The position numbers were made by a program, and so were the translations under genes. A model generated the notes under the pieces. The model was not told where the DNA came from. It did not search any database and was given only the letters and a program-made list of their open reading frames with translations. From assembly GCA_009103225.1 (NCBI GenBank), contig RHPI01001037.1, positions 95,412 to 159,411 of the forward strand: a DNA stretch of 64,000 nucleotides. Reading direction: 5' to 3'. The DNA is from Chlorokybus atmophyticus (lineage: Eukaryota; Streptophyta; Chlorokybophyceae; Chlorokybales; Chlorokybaceae). Below are positions 1 to 12,019 of the stretch, in pieces; within the stretch, counting starts at the first letter, position 1; each line of letters begins with the position of its first letter.

Positions 1-931
1 CGGCAAGAGACTCGGCTCTCCTCCGTTGTTCGGCTGCCTGCTGCTCTTCCCTCTTCCTGCGCATGATCTCCAGCTGATTGACGCCCTTCTTGCTCCCGGC
101 CTTCTTCTTCCTGTCGACACCTTGAGCCGACGGGGTGATATCTGATTGTGGCTGGCTGGGACCTGCGTCTTCGTGTCCTCTCGTGCGGACGCGCTTCTGT
201 GGTGCTTCATGCGCATTACTCGCACTTGGAGCCTCCTTCAGACAAAAGGAAACCATGAGTGAGATATGCTGTACACGTGCAGTAAGTGTAGCAACAATAG
301 AACGGCGGGTATTACCGCAGCCTGCATGTTGGAAGCTTTCTGTGTCCGTGCTGCAGCGTTCTCTCTAACTTCATCCAGGCCCTGAACACGTCCATATGCA
401 CTATGAGCTAGGACTGAATGTAGTTAACTTGCAATAGGCACAAAGGCCTGACCAACATGGCTTTGGCCAAATGTAAGCTGCGGTATATGAGACTGCTGAG
501 TTTCAACGACGCACCTGAACATTCGTTTGCATTGGCGCTTCTTGCTGCATCTGCAGCTTGAGCTTCTTTAACTTCTGCAGCTTTTTCTGCTTGAGGTATG
601 ACTTTCTGCGAGCCTCTGTGCACAAGATGACATTGCGTTCAGGGAAGTTGGTTAGGGCAACAGCACCATAGCTTGACTTGACTGCACACATGATGTAAGC
701 ACGCACACATGTCAATCAATAAAACTTGACGTGACACTGGAGCAAACCTGACTTGAGCGCATTGCAGTTGCATGCATGCCACCTGGTGCACCCTAGCTGG
801 AAGCAAACACGTAACTTACCCACGGAGCCACCATAGTAGTTGCTGCTCTTTGCGTCGACAAACTTCTCCAAGCTTAGAGACCCCCCTGCAAGCCTCTTCC
901 TTTTGTGCGGCGGATGAGTGCTGGAAGCCAT
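1..931 (-). CDS. FYV7-like rRNA-processing protein, 3' end outside window
   Basis: Small, very basic coiled-coil protein that resembles the plant FYV7-like nucleolar family, which acts in pre-rRNA processing. Three exons fit in phase: 931-820, 615-515 and 235 to beyond base 1. The N-terminus has the family-like GGSLSLEKFVDAKSS segment, then a lysine-rich stretch (KQKKLQKLKKLKLQ), a proline/serine linker and a highly charged helix (LEIMRRKREEQQAAEQRRR) that runs off the window. I chose the ATG at 931 because it begins MASS just before the conserved block; an in-frame ATG at 982 would add 17 residues. The gene is divergent from the deacetylase gene that starts at 1989. The exon structure is seen directly. 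The family assignment rests on short motifs and is moderate; any small basic nucleolar protein remains possible. Confidence 0.55.
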
Positions 932-1634
932 CACCATAGAGTCTGACACGCATGGAAGCTTATGAGACATAATAGCCGACATTGCAGGCTCAATCAACAC
1001 GGCAGGCTGCACGGCGTTGATGAAGTGTTGATGAAGATTGCATAAGTTATACAGTCATGCAGTGCCGTCAACGTCGGAAGCATCTACATGACTATATAGT
1101 TGCAAACCAAAGTATGTTATGAAAGCAACTACAAGAAAATTGTGTCAGGGTGTGGCCAGGGAGGGTGAACAACGCAACCACTGCCAAGTGCGAACAAGCA
1201 GTGCGGAAGAAATACACGCGCGCTCTAGGATATGCACACTGCAACGAAAAAAAACACTAAGCAAGCAGAGTGAGTGAAACAGCGTCTCGCGGCACTCAAC
1301 GGGTTGAAAATAGTAAACCTACGTTGCCCTGACATTCATGTCGAATGCTCCGCAACATAGACTGGCATGTGCAACAATACTTACCAGTTGAGAGTAATGT
1401 GCACGCTTCAGCTGCGATAAAGGCCGTACACAAAACGGACCGCCCGCAGCGTTGACCAAGTCCGCAGCAGCAGCGACAACACACACAGCCGCAAAGGCAA
1501 AACAGCCCTCGTACACCTATAACAAGCCTCACACTCCACACAACCACAGACCTGACCCCCTCCCCTCGCACCTCGCCACCGCCACCGCCCACGCCACCGC
1601 TACTACCGCCGCCGAACCACGCCACCTGTGGCTG

Positions 1635-1644
1635 AAAACCCTAA
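1635..1644 (+). promoter_or_regulatory. telo-box-like motif upstream of the deacetylase gene
   Basis: The sequence AAAACCCTAA lies about 345 bp upstream of the deacetylase ATG, in the divergent interval shared with the FYV7-like gene. In land plants this interstitial telomere-like box is common near starts of housekeeping and translation genes. Its function here is inferred only from position and from similar motifs at two other gene starts in this window. Confidence 0.4.
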
Positions 1645-1988
1645 TGTCAAATTCCAACATTGGAGCATGCATCAATGCATAGCAGTGGTAATGCCTCTCA
1701 GCTTTTGGCGCGTTTTTCCACGGGGGCTGCCGCTTGCTCCCTGCGGCGGCGACGGTGGAGACGGCGGTGGTGGAGCTGTTGCCACGCTGAGTACTGTTGG
1801 TGGAGTACATTGGATTACCTGTGAGGGAAGCTTTGTTGCGCTTGTTTGTTGAGCTGAGGCTGTTGATGTGGTAGTACTGGTGCTTGCCATGCTGGGTGGT
1901 GAGATCAGGGAGGGCGGGAGCTAGCTAGACAGTGGCTGTGTGAAGAGCTAGCCTGCCTGCATGAGGGTGGTGTCGCCTGCTGTTTGTC

Positions 1989-4900
1989 ATGCACAGGTTT
2001 GATGGTGGTGGGTGGTATCCACGCGCCGGCTCCCCTGCGGCTGTGCGCGGGAACGCGCCACCCACGGGGCTGCTGAACGGCGACTACATGGGCGACAGCG
2101 ATTCGGAGGACGACGACGAGTACGACAGCATGACAACTGACGAGGATGACGGTGGCGCCCTTGCTGCTTACTTTGGCTACCCCGGGCTAGCTATGGGAAT
2201 GGATAATGAGGAAGATGATTCAGAGGAGGATTACAGCAATGATGAAGTGGTCAGCGACGCCGAGGATGATTACGACAGCATAGAGGAGGAAGAGCGCCGT
2301 GCTGAGGTAACAACCGTAAATCGCCATTGGGCGAATTGACAGTGTGGGGTTGTGTACAATAGCAAGCCAAGCAGCGGCATCTGTACCACTGTTTGACACA
2401 TTGATTCTCCACGTGCATGGTGGCTCATGCACGGGCGGTATGGTCAGCTCCTCAAGTTGCGCACTCTGTTGTGTGAGGGCGGCCATAAGTGGCACTGAAG
2501 CAACATAGAGATGCTTTCACACAAGCCAATGCTACATGCAGTTGATTGGTTCCATGGCAGGCGTACTATGGTAACGATTTTCCAAGCTCTGTCACGGACA
2601 GTGAAGATAGTCATGGTGCGCGGCTCAGTCCGGAAGTGGATGCTGTCTTTGAGGACGAGCATGGCGATCTTAGCGGATGGTACTGCAGCAACTGTACAGA
2701 ACCCAATGTGGAGGCCGCTGAAGAATGCACCTTCTGCGGCAAGCAGCGTGGCGAGCTGGTTCTGCCACCAGACTCTCTTGGGGTAATGCGTACACTGTGG
2801 TGTTAGCAACTGCATCACGCCACACTTCATGTAATTTGCAAAATATACGGGTTTGTTTCTCGCATACCGCATGCATGTCGTTATAACAGCTTGCCACACC
2901 ATGCGGTTGGCGTTGTTTGTCCTCTTTGCTACATAGATTTCGTGTCGCAAACAGGAGCGCCACCCTCAATTGCGGCCAACGGTGGTTGGCTACGACATGC
3001 GCATGCTGTTGCATACCGAAGGGAAGTCAGAACCACATCCTGAGAGACCTGACAGGCTGGCTGTGCTCATCGACATGTTGAAGCAAGAACGGCTGTTGCC
3101 AGGTGTGCGAAGCCGTGTCATAGCGTGCTTTGGATTCGTGTCTGTAGCCCTGGTTCTGTCACCAGCAGGTCAGACTTGTCTTGAGTGTGCATGGTGGCGA
3201 CACGTGCAGTTTCTTTGCAGGAAGGTGTAGGACAGTTCCATCACGAGAAATACGCATGGGGGAAGTTGCCTTGGCTCACAGCGTGCAGCACTTTTATCGT
3301 GTAGAGGTGAGTAGGACTGCGTTGGTCGGCTCAGTGTGTGCACTCGTAGCGAGTTTGTTGATCATCACCTGACATGGTGCTTGTGGTAGGCCACCAGCAC
3401 CGCTGAACTTACATACTTCACTCCGGACACGTATGCAAATGCGTATTCCGCACAAGCTGCACGCCTGGCCGCAGGCACAACAGTAGATGTTGTAAAGGAG
3501 GTTGTCAGCGGGAAAGCTGCTAACGGCTTGGCGCTTGTGAGGCCGCCAGGCCATCATGCAGAGTCCGCTGCTATCATGGGGTTTTGCTTACACAATAACG
3601 TGGCGATAGCCGCCAAGGTTGCACAAGAGAATGGCGCTAAGAAGGTGAGGGCCGATGATGTTGACAGTGGTTGCGAGTGCAATGATATATGCATGCTGCG
3701 TTGCACTGACCGCTTGTGTTGCTGCTGATCGCATGTTTTACGCACAGGTTTTAATCATTGATTGGGATGGTACGCGCCAAGAGGTTTTAAGTTGTTTTCT
3801 AATGCTATATAAGCTTGCGCATAGGTACTGATGTGCTCTTGACAGTGCATCATGGCAATGGCACCCAAGAGATTTTTGATTCGGACCCAACAGTTTTGTA
3901 TGTCTCACTACATCGACACGATGGAGGGATGTTCTATCCGGGCACCGGTGCTGCTGATGAGGTACCCTACTGAGCATGCTTTGATAATCTAGCCTTGGTG
4001 CTGGTATATATCACGCTGAATGGAACTGGCACAGGTTAACAGAGCATTGTTATCCTGAAACAGATAGGCACAGGCCCAGGACGGGGTTACTCAGTCAACA
4101 TACCATGGCCGTGTGGGGGCATGGGTGATGCCGAGTACATAACTGCCTTTTGCAGGGTGATTCTACCCATTGCATACCAATTTGTACCAGATGTAGTACT
4201 AGTTTCGGCTGGATTTGATGCTGCAGCAGGCGATCGCATCGGTGGGTGTTCTGTTACGCCTGCTGGATATGCTCACATGACTGCTCTGCTCAAGCCCCTT
4301 GCTGCGGGCAAGTAAGTGGTCCCCCACCCACCCCGTATTCCATGCACACGCACAAAGGTTACATTTCTTAGTTGTCACCCACAAGTGTCGGGTTTTGATG
4401 TAATCTAGAAATAACTTGCACATATGCTCTGATATCTGTTCGAGGTGGTCTCGAGGACTAAACTGAACGTACCTTGCCTTCTGAACAGGACAGTGATTGT
4501 CTTGGAGGGAGGGTATAATCTACGCTCACTAGCCGCCTCAGTAGCGGCATGTACAAAGACCCTGTTAGGAGACCCCTTGCCTCCTCTCACGCTTGCAGAG
4601 CCGCATCGCGCGTCCAATGTGGCCATCACGCAGGCGGTCATCGCCTTGCTGCCCTACTGGCGGTTCTTAGGTGCCCGCATGACTACTCCAGCACCCATCC
4701 GATCTCGCACGCAGGGCTTTGCACATGTCCAAGCTTCAGCAGAACAGCCAGCAGGCACGTCAGCTGAGCCTCGCAGCCCGCTTAAAGGTATTTCATCATG
4801 CTGCTTGCAGGGTCTTTGTCATTGTTGTTGCTGTTGGCTTGCTAAATCGCTGCCCATGTCAACTGTGCACATTACTGTTGTTTGCTGCAGAGAACGGTAT

Positions 4901-5045
4901 GCATGTCAAGATGCCTGTGCCCTCCGAAACTCCTGCGCACATAGTTGGCGCGGGAGCCAACGAGGTGGAGTGGCCAGCAATGTTTCCGACTTGGCAGTTC
5001 TGTCGGAAGTCGCATCTTTTGACGGCCTTAAGCGAGTTTGCTTAA
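1989..5045 (+). CDS. HDA15: class II histone deacetylase with RanBP2 zinc finger (HDA15-like)
   Basis: Zn-dependent lysine deacetylase that would remove acetyl groups from histones in the nucleus. Ten exons: 1989-2306, 2561-2782, 2955-3102, 3221-3306, 3390-3644, 3748-3769, 3846-3961, 4064-4311, 4489-4787 and 4891-5045; they sum to 623 codons, or 622 aa. The N-terminus is strongly acidic (runs of D and E). A RanBP2-type zinc finger (WYCSNC...CTFCGKQ) follows at about residues 135-160. The deacetylase domain then shows the HPERPDRL start, [41 protein letters not shown] and LEGGYNL, so the metal ligands and catalytic histidines are present. A RanBP2 finger plus class II domain is the plant HDA15 arrangement. 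Exon 6 is only 22 nt and encodes most of IIDWD. The start is the first ATG before the acidic region. Confidence 0.93.
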
Positions 5046-5657
5046 AGCACAAAACCTGTAGCTGCGATAAGCATATAGTTTGCACGGGGTGCTGGGTCGC
5101 ACATGCTACAGATGACAGTGTCTGTATGCTCTGATATGGCAGTACATAGCTGCTTGGGAAATGCTGCAAGCGTGAGTGTCGTCATCGACTGCCGTGGTCC
5201 AGCTCTACTCGGCACTTGGCGCTGCTGATTGAACTATGAGAGGTTGCAACCTTCATGGCATGCTGGACTGTCCTCGCCACTTGCAAGATGCATGTTGGCA
5301 TGCCTGGGGGAAAGTCTGTATGCATGCAAACACTGATACACAGTGGAGCCCTGCATGCTGAAATTGCAATCAGCCTCAATCAATGATATGACTTTGCTGG
5401 CAATCATGCAGTTCCTAGGCTCTGAGAATGACATTGCAGGGCTCTGCAGGCGACACGGCAAGCTCTGCATGGCTCCATGGAATTCCAGCAGCTAGTTGCC
5501 ACAGTGTGCACGGTCTACTCTGCCGAACTACATGCAGGCTGCACTGTGTTGCAACATGATCAAGGCCTACAATGATGCATTCGTGGTCATAACAATGTTG
5601 CGCATTGTGGCCTTTCACCGCAAGCCATAGGCATACATAGATATGGTAATTAACAGC
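5046..5657. other. intergenic, no gene seen
   Basis: This lies between the convergent ends of the deacetylase and EPL1 genes and presumably holds both 3' UTRs. I see no coding segment, repeat or RNA gene in it. Confidence 0.6.
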
Positions 5658-8600
5658 TCAATGGGTATCAAGAGGGCCATTGGGCTGTTCAGAGACAGTT
5701 ACACTGTCCAAAGCTTCTGTCCTATCTTCCTGCTCTAGCCTAGGGGGTGGTGGTGATGTGGGTCGTTTACTGTACTCTTCAGGCGGATCGGCGTGCGTTC
5801 CGTTCGGCAGCTCAGACACGCCGTATGGTATTCGGGTGAAGGGATGACAACGATCAAAAATGATGCGCCCGCCGCGCCCAACACGGCCGACGCAATGCTT
5901 TCTTGATGCCACCGCCGTTATCAAGGCACTCGCAACACCTGTACTCTCCAAACGGGCATCGTCGAGAGGCATCGCAAAAAGCATCTCAGGCTCAAAGGGA
6001 GGTGGCCTAGCAGGCACGATCTGCAAGCCAGCATGGAGAAGTCAGTGAAACACATGCATTAAGTTGATGTGTACTGCCATGCCAGCACTCATTGACAGCA
6101 GAGACTGCAACAATTCAATGCAAAAAACTTGTCGCGCAGGGTCTTACCAATGCGCCTGTCGGCCTTCCTTTGGGCAGCGGCACTCGCCGCCGCTTGCGTT
6201 TGTGCGTGGCGACCTGTTCGTGCGCATGCTCTGCTGCGGTTGCAACCGGCGTGCGCATCGCAACAACGCGCTTCGGTTCAAAAATGTGGCCGTTGGGGTA
6301 TGCGCTGGTGGGCGCGCGCTCCACCTGCGTTGGCCTTGCGGCAACGGCGCCCGACCCGCGCGAGTCGGAGCGGGCACGCGCCGTGCCCTTCCGCTGCGCA
6401 ACCTCCGCTGCCACTTGGGCCTCCATCTGATCAATCTCTGCTCGGCTGTCATGCTGAGCAATGGTGATTGTCAATAACTTTGTGATTAATACCAATCACC
6501 AACTGCAACATCTGCTGCTGCAGAGCGTGCACAAATGCATCTAAGCATGGCAGCTATAACCTAGGTAAGCAAAATGGTCACCGCTTACCCGTAACCGAAT
6601 CTGAAGCAGTTGCACCTCACACTCGTTTGCAATAACTTCCTTCTTTTTCAACTCGCGCTGCAACGCAGAAAGACATGCATTTGAACCTGTCTAGCTGCGT
6701 AGCATGAAGGTGTAGAGCGCACATGGCTAGCGAGAGTGAGAACCTTTCTCACCTTATGTACAGTATCCAAAAGAAGGCGTGCGGCTTCCAGATTTTGTCG
6801 CACCTGCGAAGCACAACGGCCTTAAGTGGTGCACATGCATTGCAAGTACAAGAAAGCACTGTGTTCAGTTGGACTGGTTGCCACAATAGCGTCTTGCGGT
6901 GGCAGAAAGGCGCTTACTCTTTGTAGTTTCTGGAAGGACGGCACATCATTCTCCCTTCTTTGCATCTGCACGCGCACGAGAACCAGTGGTCTATACACTG
7001 TTTCATTCATTTGTGAGTGTCACACGTGAGCGCCAAGCATCATTACGCACTTACCCGCCGAGTGTGCGGTCGCTGAACACGCTCTCGAGGCCGGAACACA
7101 TTAAACGGGTTTGTGTCGGTGGCCGCAGGTTGGGGCTGCACATGATGCGAGTGTGGTGCGTGAGTCAATTGACGCAACGGGAACAAAGAGCAAATGAACA
7201 CGCGGACGCGTTGCGGCAAGCTAGCTAGTATAGAATCAACTGACCCAAAATCGTCGCAGCAATGGCTTCTGCATTCGCTCCCTCTGCAGTACAGCAGTTG
7301 ATCAACTGTAAGTGTGCATCAACATGACCGCGTGCACGAGGTGAGTGAGCCCACTCTCACGCTCTCTTCTATGTGCTCAGCATCCAACAGCATGCTGCAT
7401 GGCTTTGCTGCTTAACTTAACATGCTTATACACGCGGGCGCACCTTTGCAAGCCAATAATCATACACAGCGGTCAATACCGCTTGTCGAGCACCATAGCC
7501 TCGCAGAGCCTGCCACATGCGCAGAGCTGCGTTATAAATCAACACAGCAACGAATGCACAATAGATAATCATGCAGACCAAGTATATGGCGGATGCAGCC
7601 TGCTTTCGCCATACCTCAAACGCTACATCCCTGCCCAGCATGATTGAAACAGTCGAGTTCACCGCCGATCCCATCGGCATCACTCCCGGTGGGCCTGGCC
7701 CGCGATCCTGGCACTTGGCTGCTAGCAAGTCCAGCCTGAAGAGCATTGCTTCAAACCTGCACGAGGACACAGTAACAGTCACACATAAGCAAGTTGTTGC
7801 CCCCAAGACGTATGTGACACACAACAGTGCAAGCCGCACAGCATGTGCTCCTGCAAACACCGATTTGTGCAGTTGTTTGCTTTTTATCAGCTCACAACTT
7901 GCAACCCCATCACAAGACATGACTTCTGTTTGGCAGCATTCATGCTTGGAAGACAGACATACTTTTCCGGAGCAAGCAGTCTTCGTTCTTGATTGAGCTG
8001 TGCAAGCCAGTCTTCATCATCATCATCTAGATCGTATTCAATATAATCGCCTATCTCCGCACGAACTGCACAACCACAATCATAAATACGCATTCGCATT
8101 GACATGCGCCCAGTGTACATGACTGCTCACCTCCTGCAGAACGAACGTAAGATGGCGGCTGTACAAATGTGGCCTTATAATCAGTGGTGTAAGTCTCCAC
8201 TATATCACAATCTGGAGTGGGGATCTCCTTCCCCCCCTTCGTATCGCTTGTAGTGAGCACCTGCAGTCATCACAGCAATGTCATCTGATCTATCAACTGC
8301 GTGATGAGAAGGGCACATGGACAACTTTTGAAAATCTGACATCAACGCGCATTGCATGACGTGCAAATGCAAGATCGGCTTGTACTGATCTGAATCGAGA
8401 AGCGAGCGTCAATGTGTTCACAGCATCTACTCTAGATAAGAAGCATGTTTGTGCATGCTCATGCATGCACAAAATACAAACGGCAACGGAACTTACGGGT
8501 TGTGCGATCAATGCTTGAATCCAGCATGCGCAGTGCTACAGCAAACAGGCGCATTACGCATGACATGCTCACACAAGACAAAAACCAAAAGCATCTTGTC

Positions 8601-8950
8601 AACAACCCTCACAAGATGCCGCATGCAAGTTCACAAAATGCAGCATATATGTTTGCTATGAACGTGTGATACCACGAAGAAACCAACTTACTTCACATGC
8701 GCAAGCGAAACAGCCTCACAACATGCAGTGTACACGACTGACCAGCAACATGCAGCACACCGAACGGAATGCACTGTACAACGTCAAAGGCATGGCGCAC
8801 CTCCTCATTGTCTGCGTCCAGCGCAACATGCGCATGATGAACCATGCGAGACACGCCGGCCTCCTCATTGTCAATATCCTTGAGGGAGCGGACAATTGGC
8901 AGCTTCTTGTGTATGTCCAGCGGCCTGGGACGGAAGGAGAGGCGGCTCAT
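5658..8950 (-). CDS. EPL1: Enhancer-of-polycomb-like protein (NuA4 subunit)
   Basis: Scaffold subunit of the NuA4-type histone H4/H2A acetyltransferase complex, acting in the nucleus. The start MSRLSFRPRPLDIHKKLP at 8950 is the nearly invariant plant EPL1 N-terminus. Later exons carry EIPTPDCDIVETY (about 8260-8140), GDYIEYDLDDDDEDWLAQLN (about 8080-7960), FEAMLFRLDLLAAKC (7756-7615), YGARQAVLTAVYDYWLAK (7509-7444) and the QRRENDVPSFQKLQRV block (about 6970). They are followed by coiled-coil pieces (ELKKKEVIANECEVQLLQ) and a basic exon at 6450-6140. The last exon holds the VGRVGRGGRIIFDR motif before a low-complexity tail that stops at 5658. The order matches the EPcA and EPcB regions of the family. 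Several small exons in the 8.3-8.8 kb interval are not firmly placed. Telo-box motifs lie just upstream. Confidence 0.9.
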
Positions 8951-8995
8951 AGTGGAAGGGGAGGGGAGTGCAGCAAGGGAGAGGGCTAGGGGGCA

Positions 8996-9235
8996 ATTAG
9001 GGTTAGGACTCCCTCACAGGCCAGCCGGCTGGAGCCTTTGCTGTCGCAGGCGGCGGTTAGGGGTCAGGAAAATAACCTGTAAGAGTGGCCAAGGAGGTGT
9101 AACAACCACCTGACAGAGCTACTGTCAGGTGCCATGCTGGTCTTGCTCCGTCCCTGCCAGGACGGCAGGGACCCTCCCCCAGCTTGCCGGGCTCAGCGAG
9201 CGAAACCCTAATTGTAATTTTCAAAACCCTAATTG
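8996..9235 (-). promoter_or_regulatory. cluster of telo-box motifs upstream of EPL1
   Basis: Within 50-290 bp upstream of the EPL1 start are ATTAGGGTTAGG (8996-9007) and two near-identical copies of AAACCCTAATTG (9203-9214 and 9224-9235). They match the plant telo-box core, which in land plants binds telomere-repeat factors and marks promoters of growth-related genes. The motifs are seen directly; a regulatory role here is inferred. Confidence 0.45.
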
Positions 9236-10711
9236 TTCAAACCACCACACTCGCACGACACCCGTTTACACGTCGCGGCAAAGGCGACTCTCCCGCCGGC
9301 TGCCCTGAACAGTGACATGAAACCGCACCCTCGATATACTGACGCACACAGGCATACCATGAGTTGTCTTGAACCAGTTGTCTTGTACTTTGTGCATTGG
9401 TTAAATTCAGCTCATTCGTTGAAATTGTATTCATAAATGAGACCATTCACAGGGAACAGAGGGGCCACAGTCTGTGGCCCACGGCACAGTGCACGCAGAC
9501 AATCAATTAACCATAACCATGAGACAAGCAAGCCACAAAGCCATCAACTTAACTACGAGAGTCGTACCCATGTCCATGCAAAAATGCAAGGCAGCAGGTA
9601 ATGAAAGTTGAGGTAACCCCTGTCAAATTACATGTCGATGGATAGAGGCCTTTAGAGGTTCAACTTAAGATGGCAATGGGAAATACAAGACAGCGACGAC
9701 AATCACTGCAATGCCAACGATGATGATGACAATCAGCCTCACTATAAGCTTCATGATATGCATGTTACCATGTACATCACGGGTATTACGTATGTAAAGT
9801 GACATCGGGTGTCAATTCACATATGTAATGGTTACGCAGGTTTTGTTGTAAATTTTATTAAAATGTTCTGTAAGAGAATTCATATAAAAGCTTGAGATAC
9901 ATGTACTTAGCGGAAAAAAACCGCGGGCAAATATGAGACAGACGATTATTGATATAATATTAATGACTATCTAGACAACGCATGCTACCCACCAAAAGTC
10001 AATCGTAAGCTGCAAACCAAACTTGGCTAAGGGGCGGAGCGTATATGCGGGACATGCGATTCATGCACATTCAAGCACGTAGCACAACTTGTAAATGCCT
10101 CGAGTGTGAAGGAACTGCTGATGTTTGCCTTTCTGTCATGTCGGCGATATTACTTGTGTGCAATGAGTGTGTATATATGACTGGTATCACTTACATAAGA
10201 CGGAAACACGAATTACAATCTCTCCGCTATTACCATACGTATATGGTAGCATATGGAGAATGGAGGGGCCCCAATCAGCAGCATACACACTGCATCCAAG
10301 CCATTATATTCACACCATCAACACCACCTAACCACATACAACAATTAGGGGTGCTGAAACTAAGTGCAAATGCAATGGTTGGCGAGGCAAGGGCATGCAG
10401 GCAAGTAAGGACCGCCGGGAAGAGAAAGGGAAGGGTTGTGTTTGCAGAGGCGCACATCATGGCTACCTGATGCAGCAATGCTTAGAGCGCTAGCCTTATA
10501 ACAATAATACAGCACGCACCGACTCATAGCATCAGTAGTGTTGAGTACTCATAACGCAATTGGCACACCGATAAACTTAATATTGCTTATGTTGCTCATG
10601 CCATACAAGTCATTATGCCCAAGAGCGCGTGGATGGTCAGATTCAATAGCTATACACACCCCATTATCACGTAGATGGCAAATACGTATTTCAAATGAAC
10701 ACCCCACACAT
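9236..10711. other. gene-free AT-richer interval
   Basis: No convincing exon, RNA gene or repeat was found. The short ORFs here lack similarity or splice context. The interval ends at the target duplication of the chromovirus. Confidence 0.55.
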
Positions 10712-10716
10712 GCACA
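10712..10716. repeat. target-site duplication, left copy (GCACA)
   Basis: GCACA immediately precedes the first LTR base and recurs at 17598-17602 immediately after the last LTR base. This is the 5-bp duplication expected for Ty3/gypsy integration. Confidence 0.9.
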
Positions 10717-11785
10717 TGTGAGGGCTCTGATTATTTCATTCAGTGAACTAACAGTTGATTACTTGTGAACTAACCCAAGTGAACTATCAACGAGAACTAT
10801 TTAGTTCAGTGAACTAATTAGGCAAGTGAAATAATCTTATCAGTCGCGGGTGCTTTGGAAATATGCGACACTTGTGCATTTAAACATGCACCCCTCATTA
10901 CAGTCACCAACTTTAGGCGTGTGAACAACCGATCTCAGATAAAGGGGATTACTACCCAATTAGCTTTCCTACAACAACTAAGTTGTAACCAAGTGAATCA
11001 CAAGTATACCATCTTAATATAAGTGTGAATCATTCGGTACCTGGAAAGACTTTGATATGGCGTTTCCCTTGAATGGCCTCTCTCCGATCACCCAAGAACT
11101 CTAACCCTTAGTACCAGCCTTCACTCCAATAGAGCTCCGCTTGCCACCCACTGAAGACAACTGAATGCCGACTACTTGGCACTGCCCCTTTATATACTCC
11201 GGGGTTTCTGTGCCTTTGTTAGTTCATTACGCCCGATCGGACCCTCGAAAACTATTTTTCCGAAGTGCCAACGCTTTTGGGTGAACATCGGAAATCTATT
11301 CTGAAGTTCGACCCCTACTGCGATTCACCTATGTTCGTAACTCTCAACCTAGGCCGACATCACTTTCGTTCAACCTTCCTATACAGGAGTGAACTAGTAG
11401 TGCGGAAATCCCTATGTTGATTTACGACATAGTTCGACAATCCCCAACCTCGAGAATTGTATTAGGTCGGAGTTTTCGATGGTACCTACCATTGTCGTAA
11501 CTCCGATAGAGAGGTACCTTTTAGGTACTTCATCTATTCCTGCATTCTATGCTCAGTGTATTGGCGTATGTCGCTTTAACGCCATTACTTTAATACTTAA
11601 CGGTCAATGGATTCCGTGGTCTTAACATTGTGTTAAGATACCTCTTTAATCCATTACATTTCAAGGACTCTTAGTCCATAATAGTAGCTCGATTTTTTCC
11701 CATTAACTCTTTAACGGTCAATGCAATCCAAGGTCTTTTTATTAGGGTCGTAGCCATTAAGCTGTCACGTCAGCCAAGTACCACA
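10717..11785 (-). repeat. 3' LTR of the chromovirus
   Basis: 1069-bp copy that starts TGTGAGGGCTCTG and ends AGTACCACA on the plus strand. It is closely similar throughout to 16529-17597, with dispersed substitutions and small indels. Confidence 0.95.
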
Positions 11786-12019
11786 TACCTCCCCACTTGT
11801 TCCTTTGACGTCCTCGTCAAACTCACTTAGTCGATAGCCGCAAAACTTAGAGTTGATCAGACCCTAAGACGGCATACCTCTTTTCGGGTACCCTACTGGA
11901 ACAAGCTTAGCTCAGTTTCGGGGTATATCCAAGATCAAAGGGACACCTTGGCTGTATTATTTCTCCCTATACTTGGTCAATCGTACGCACGAATTGATCA
12001 CGTAAATCGTTTAATGACT

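Noticed and set aside
1296-1625. Glycine/valine/cysteine-rich minus-strand ORF
   Set aside because: Low-complexity product of CCACCG-rich DNA in a divergent promoter interval; no splice context or motif.
9200-9236. Telomere or interstitial telomere array
   Set aside because: Only two separated AAACCCTAATTG copies, not tandem TTTAGGG units; better described as telo-boxes.
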